From positions 496,001-560,000 of the forward strand of contig DDFH01000003.1 of the NCBI GenBank assembly GCA_002337085.1: a stretch of 64,000 bases of DNA, read 5' to 3'. The position numbers and the translations under genes are program-made. Source of the DNA: Hyphomonadaceae bacterium UBA1933 (lineage in GTDB: Bacteria; Pseudomonadota; Alphaproteobacteria; Caulobacterales; Aquidulcibacteraceae). Every line of letters begins with the position of its first letter. The first letter of the stretch is position 1. Shown here in pieces: positions 60,805 through 64,000 of the stretch. The notes under the pieces are model-generated. The model had not been told where the DNA came from. It was given only the letters and a program-made list of their open reading frames with translations, and ran no database searches.

Positions 60805-61902
60805 TTGCATTTTAAAATATCTCACACGGATATTTCTGGGCAGATAGAAAGATATAAATTGCCAACACTTATAAAATCAAAAACCATTAAAGACTTGAAA
60901 GAGTTGGTTATGCGCGGAATCATTGATGCAAATGATACCGATGCACTTGAAGAGGTGGCGGCAAAATATTCAATTGCAATCCCGCAAAATATCGCTGAAA
61001 TGCTATCCGTTGATGCAATTGCAAGACAGTTTATTCCGTCAAAGGATGAGTTAATTACCCATGAGCGTGAACTATCAGACCCAATTGGCGATGATGCCCA
61101 TTCACCATTAAAAGGATTGGTTCACCGTTATAAAAATCGGGTTTTGATAAAACTTGTTGAAGTTTGTGGGGTTTATTGCCGTTTTTGTTTCCGCCGCGAA
61201 AATGTTGGTGACAACAAGGGGCAGGCATTAAAAACAGATGAGCTTGAACAAATTTATGAATATCTACGCAATCATAAAGAAGTTGAAGAAGTAATTCTAA
61301 CGGGTGGTGACCCTTTGGTGGTAAGTACGCGCCGCCTAAAAGAGGTTGCCGAAAATATTGCAAAAATTTCCCATATTCGGTTTTTCAGAATCCATACGCG
61401 GACGGTCATTGCCAACCCAGAAGTTATAAATGATGAATTAATTGCGGCATTAAAGGCATCACAAAAATCTGTGAAAATGGTGATTCATACCAATCATGCC
61501 ACTGAAATAGATGATGCGGTTAAACAGGCCTTAAACAAACTTATTAGTAACCAAATTCAGCTTTTTTCACAAAGTGTTTTATTGCGCGGCGTGAATGATA
61601 AGCCAGAGGTTTTGGCAGATTTGTTTAACACGCTTTTGCTGAATAATATAAATCCATATTATTTACATCATCCCGATTTGGCAAAAGGAACGGGGCATTT
61701 CTATCTAAACCTTGAAGATGGGGCAAAGATATATAATGAAACGGCAAAGCTGATTTCGGGCTTGGCGCTTCCCAAATATGTAATTGATATCCCTGGTGGT
61801 TTCGGCAAAATCCCTGTTAATTCTGGGCAAGTGGTAAAAACGGATGGCGGCTTTATTTTAATCGATAATAATGGCAGGCGTCATAATTACCCTATTTTAT
61901 AG
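60805..61902 (+). CDS. KamA-family radical SAM aminomutase (lysine 2,3-aminomutase type)
   Basis: 365 residues. Radical SAM cluster CGVYCRFCFRR (Cys 121, 125, 128), TGGDPLV, and the PLP-lysine loop DIPGGFGKIPV. It may convert lysine to beta-lysine, either for EF-P modification (EpmB-like) or another use; no epmA or efp is in the window. The start is TTG at 60805 and is uncertain, as no clear ribosome binding site is visible. Its 3' end overlaps the convergent cystathionine gene by 11 nt. Confidence 0.86.
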   Translation: MHFKISHTDISGQIERYKLPTLIKSKTIKDLKELVMRGIIDANDTDALEEVAAKYSIAIPQNIAEMLSVDAIARQFIPSKDELITHERELSDPIGDDAHSPLKGLVHRYKNRVLIKLVEVCGVYCRFCFRRENVGDNKGQALKTDELEQIYEYLRNHKEVEEVILTGGDPLVVSTRRLKEVAENIAKISHIRFFRIHTRTVIANPEVINDELIAALKASQKSVKMVIHTNHATEIDDAVKQALNKLISNQIQLFSQSVLLRGVNDKPEVLADLFNTLLLNNINPYYLHHPDLAKGTGHFYLNLEDGAKIYNETAKLISGLALPKYVIDIPGGFGKIPVNSGQVVKTDGGFILIDNNGRRHNYPIL

Positions 61903-63049
61903 CCGCAAATCCGCGTTCTAAATCGGCAATCAAATCATTCTCATCTTCAAGCCCGATTGAATAACGAATTAATGCGGTTTTGTTAGTCCATTTAGGGGCT
62001 TTGCGGGTTGCCAGTTGGGGCGCACAATTGATAACAAGGCTTTCATAGCCACCCCAAGAAAATCCCAATGAGAATAATTCATAGGCATTAAGCATCTTAT
62101 TAATCTGTTCATCGCTTACATTTTTAAGAATGATAGAAAATAGACCACCCGCACCAGTAAAATCGCGTTCCCAAATTTTATAATCAGGCGAAGAAGATAG
62201 GGCAGGGTGTATAACCTCTTCAACAAAATCCTGTGTTTCAAGCCAAGCAGCAATTTTGCGCGCAACCCTATCTTGGTGATTCATTCTTAAAATCATGGTT
62301 TTAAGACCACGTAGGCAAAGCCACGCTTCTTCTGCGGCAACGCCGATTCCTAGATCGCGGTGGGTTTCTTTTAATTTTTTGAATAAATCTTCCCTTTTAA
62401 CACTTACTGAACCAAGAAGGACATCCGAGTGGCCACCTTGATATTTTGTTAGTGCCTGAATTGAAATATCAACACCAATATTCAAGGGCTTGAAATAAAC
62501 CCCCGCACTCCAAGTGTCGTCAATGATGGTAAGAATATTGTGCTTTTGCGCAACTTCTACAATTGCCGGAATATCCTGAATTTCGAGGGTTAAAGAACCA
62601 GGACTTTCAAGAAAAATCACTTTTGTATTTGGGCGAATAAGTTTTTCAATATCTGAACCGATACGGGGGTCATAATATTCGGCCTCAATGCCAAAGCCTT
62701 TTAGAACGCTACTGCAAAAGCGGCGGGTTGGGCCATACACGCTGTCGGTAATTAGAATATGGTCGCCACCTTTTATAAAGGCAAGCAAGGAAGTGGTAAT
62801 CGCCGAAAGGCCAGAAGGGCAAAGAATTGTTCCATTGGCATCCATAATACCATTAAGGGCATCAGTTAAAAAATCATGGGTTGAAGTGCCTTCAAGCCCA
62901 TATGATTTTTTATCCGAATATAAATCTTCGGCATTTTCTAAAATAACCGTGCTACCGCGTTGGGATGGCGGGTTTACAAAGCCTTCATGCTGTTTTGGAT
63001 TGCGCCCAAGATGGGAAATTCTGGTTGCTAATTTATTTTCTTTATTCAC
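61892..63049 (-). CDS. metC: Cystathionine beta-lyase-like PLP enzyme (Cys/Met metabolism)
   Basis: 385 residues, fold type I. YGLEGTSTHDFLTDALNGI and CPSGLSAITTSLLAF are the PLP-phosphate region; DDTWSAGVYFKPLNIGVDIS precedes the Schiff-base Lys in QALTKYQGGHSDVLLG. The final domain has the SWGGYESL motif characteristic of cystathionine beta-lyases. Forms a likely operon with the sulfurtransferase gene upstream (10 nt gap), linking it to sulfur metabolism. Confidence 0.9.
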   Translation of the reverse strand: MNKENKLATRISHLGRNPKQHEGFVNPPSQRGSTVILENAEDLYSDKKSYGLEGTSTHDFLTDALNGIMDANGTILCPSGLSAITTSLLAFIKGGDHILITDSVYGPTRRFCSSVLKGFGIEAEYYDPRIGSDIEKLIRPNTKVIFLESPGSLTLEIQDIPAIVEVAQKHNILTIIDDTWSAGVYFKPLNIGVDISIQALTKYQGGHSDVLLGSVSVKREDLFKKLKETHRDLGIGVAAEEAWLCLRGLKTMILRMNHQDRVARKIAAWLETQDFVEEVIHPALSSSPDYKIWERDFTGAGGLFSIILKNVSDEQINKMLNAYELFSLGFSWGGYESLVINCAPQLATRKAPKWTNKTALIRYSIGLEDENDLIADLERGFAAIK

Positions 63050-63059
63050 TTCTCAGCCT

Positions 63060-63926
63060 TTATACCATATCAGCACAGACAATTGGTGCATCATCGCGTG
63101 CGCCCCATTCCGCCCATGAGCCATCATAGACGGCAACCTTGTCTTTGCCGATTTTATCAAGCGCCAAAGCAAGGATACATGCCGTAACACCCGTACCACA
63201 ACTTGTAACAATTGGCTTATTCAAATCAATGCCAAGTGCCGCAATTTGCGCTTTTATTTCTTCATTGCTTACCATTGTGCCATCGGCATTTATCAATTGG
63301 GCATAATGCCAATTGATTGAATTGGGAATATGACCGGAATTAAGGTTTGGTCTTGGCTCTGGCTCGGTTCCTGAAAAACGCGCCGGTGAACGGGCATCAA
63401 TGATTTGTGCGCCTTGATCCTCACAATTGGCAAGCACCTGCGAGAAGTCTTTTATTAAATCATTACGCATACGGATGGTAAAATGTCTTTCCCAATGGCT
63501 TACGATTGCGTCATCTGTTGGGCGATCTTCGGCAAGCCATTTTTTAAGTCCGCCATCAAGAACTGAAACATCATCATGCCCCATAAGGCGGAACATCCAC
63601 CATACACGCGGCGCAGAAAATATCCCATGAGAATCATAAATGATTATTTTTACGCCATCGCCCAAGCCAAGTTTACGAACACGACTTGCAAATTTCTCTG
63701 GGCTAGGAACCATATGTGGGTATGGGCTGGTAAGGTCTGATATTTCATCAATATCGAAAAACACAGCACCCTTTATATGGCAAAATTCATATTCTTGCTT
63801 TGCATTTCTGCCGCTATTTGGCATGAACCAACTGGCATCAATCACATGTATGTCGGGACTATCAATATGCTCTGCAAGCCATTCTGTACTTACCAGCGGA
63901 CAATTACCATCGGATACGGCAACCAT
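63060..63926 (-). CDS. sseA: 3-mercaptopyruvate / thiosulfate sulfurtransferase
   Basis: 288 residues, two rhodanese domains. The N-terminal domain has STEWLAEHIDSPDIHVIDASW. The C-terminal catalytic loop TSCGTGVTACILALAL carries the active Cys in a CGTGVTA setting, the SseA/mercaptopyruvate type. FSGTEPEPRPNLNSGHIPNS is a family linker. Start at 63926 with GGGGAGAATGA upstream. Moves sulfane sulfur to cyanide or thiols. Confidence 0.92.
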   Translation of the reverse strand: MVAVSDGNCPLVSTEWLAEHIDSPDIHVIDASWFMPNSGRNAKQEYEFCHIKGAVFFDIDEISDLTSPYPHMVPSPEKFASRVRKLGLGDGVKIIIYDSHGIFSAPRVWWMFRLMGHDDVSVLDGGLKKWLAEDRPTDDAIVSHWERHFTIRMRNDLIKDFSQVLANCEDQGAQIIDARSPARFSGTEPEPRPNLNSGHIPNSINWHYAQLINADGTMVSNEEIKAQIAALGIDLNKPIVTSCGTGVTACILALALDKIGKDKVAVYDGSWAEWGARDDAPIVCADMV

Positions 63927-64000
63927 TTCATTCTCCCCTAATGAAATTGTTTGGTGGAATAAGGATAAAAATCCTTAACATCTGTCTCTACCCATAAATT

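Noticed and set aside
61892..61902. 11-bp convergent overlap of kamA and metC as a regulatory feature
   Set aside because: Short convergent overlaps are common in compact genomes; nothing else marks it.
63962..63977. AAGGAT-AAAA-ATCCTT near the window end as a terminator
   Set aside because: Only six AT-rich pairs and no T run; the gene beyond is outside the window.

Overview
The window is a piece of chromosome from an AT-rich alphaproteobacterium. Pointers to this class are the dctA/dctBD set, a DUF2793 protein, a DnaA/HdaA-like gene directly upstream of ppk-ppx, a DUF465 protein, and a CopA/CopB pair. The order cannot be fixed by eye. No insertion sequence, integrase, rRNA or CRISPR array was seen.

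Layout. (1) 1-5181: C4-dicarboxylate uptake, with a response regulator (dctD-like, cut by the window edge), a sensor kinase gene split by an in-frame TAA, the symporter dctA and a TorF-type outer-membrane protein. (2) 5238-11537: nucleotide-sugar supply, with a heptose-7-phosphate kinase, a UDP-sugar dehydrogenase, a fused heptose nucleotidyltransferase/phosphatase, an AGE-family isomerase and a GDP-mannose enzyme. (3) 11598-19204, minus strand: a GT4 enzyme, the complete dTDP-rhamnose set (rfbA, rfbD, rfbB, rfbC) and cysNC/cysD for PAPS. (4) 19392-36875: a polysaccharide assembly region with a sulfotransferase/coiled-coil protein, a methyltransferase, at least seven glycosyltransferase-type proteins, a phage-like DUF2793 protein and a short Wzm/Wzt ABC exporter. 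This part looks more AT-rich than its flanks (by eye). (5) 37169-46823: tRNA-Leu, LOG, a TonB receptor plus PepSY protein, tRNA-Thr, a YncE/phosphoesterase and metG. (6) 46824-47828: a 1-kb non-coding region full of repeats and hairpins. (7) 47829-50239: rpsM-rpsK-rpoA-rplQ. (8) 50244-53015: a copper operon. (9) 53059-59787: an SGNH hydrolase, purMN, a DnaA-like gene, ppk and ppx. (10) 59883-63926: DUF465, a small secreted protein, KamA, a cystathionine beta-lyase-like enzyme and a sulfurtransferase.

How it fits together. Regions 2-4 read as one surface-glycan programme: GDP-heptose, GDP-mannose, a UDP-uronate and dTDP-rhamnose as donors; PAPS as sulfate donor with a sulfotransferase next to it; many glycosyltransferases; export by an ABC transporter. 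No Wzx or Wzy was seen. The likely product is a sulfated (perhaps methylated) O-antigen or capsule. A nine-residue C tract in wzm makes on/off switching of export plausible.

Main leads: the TonB-receptor leader, where alternative hairpins are followed by a terminator that touches the start codon; a recurrent short 'NPDV...HY...G..EGR' module in three unrelated glycan enzymes; a DctD-like regulator without GAFTGA, beside an interrupted dctB and two DctD-type operators; a probable one-base deletion that removes the Met/His tail of CopA; and a DnaA/HdaA-like protein without a P-loop.
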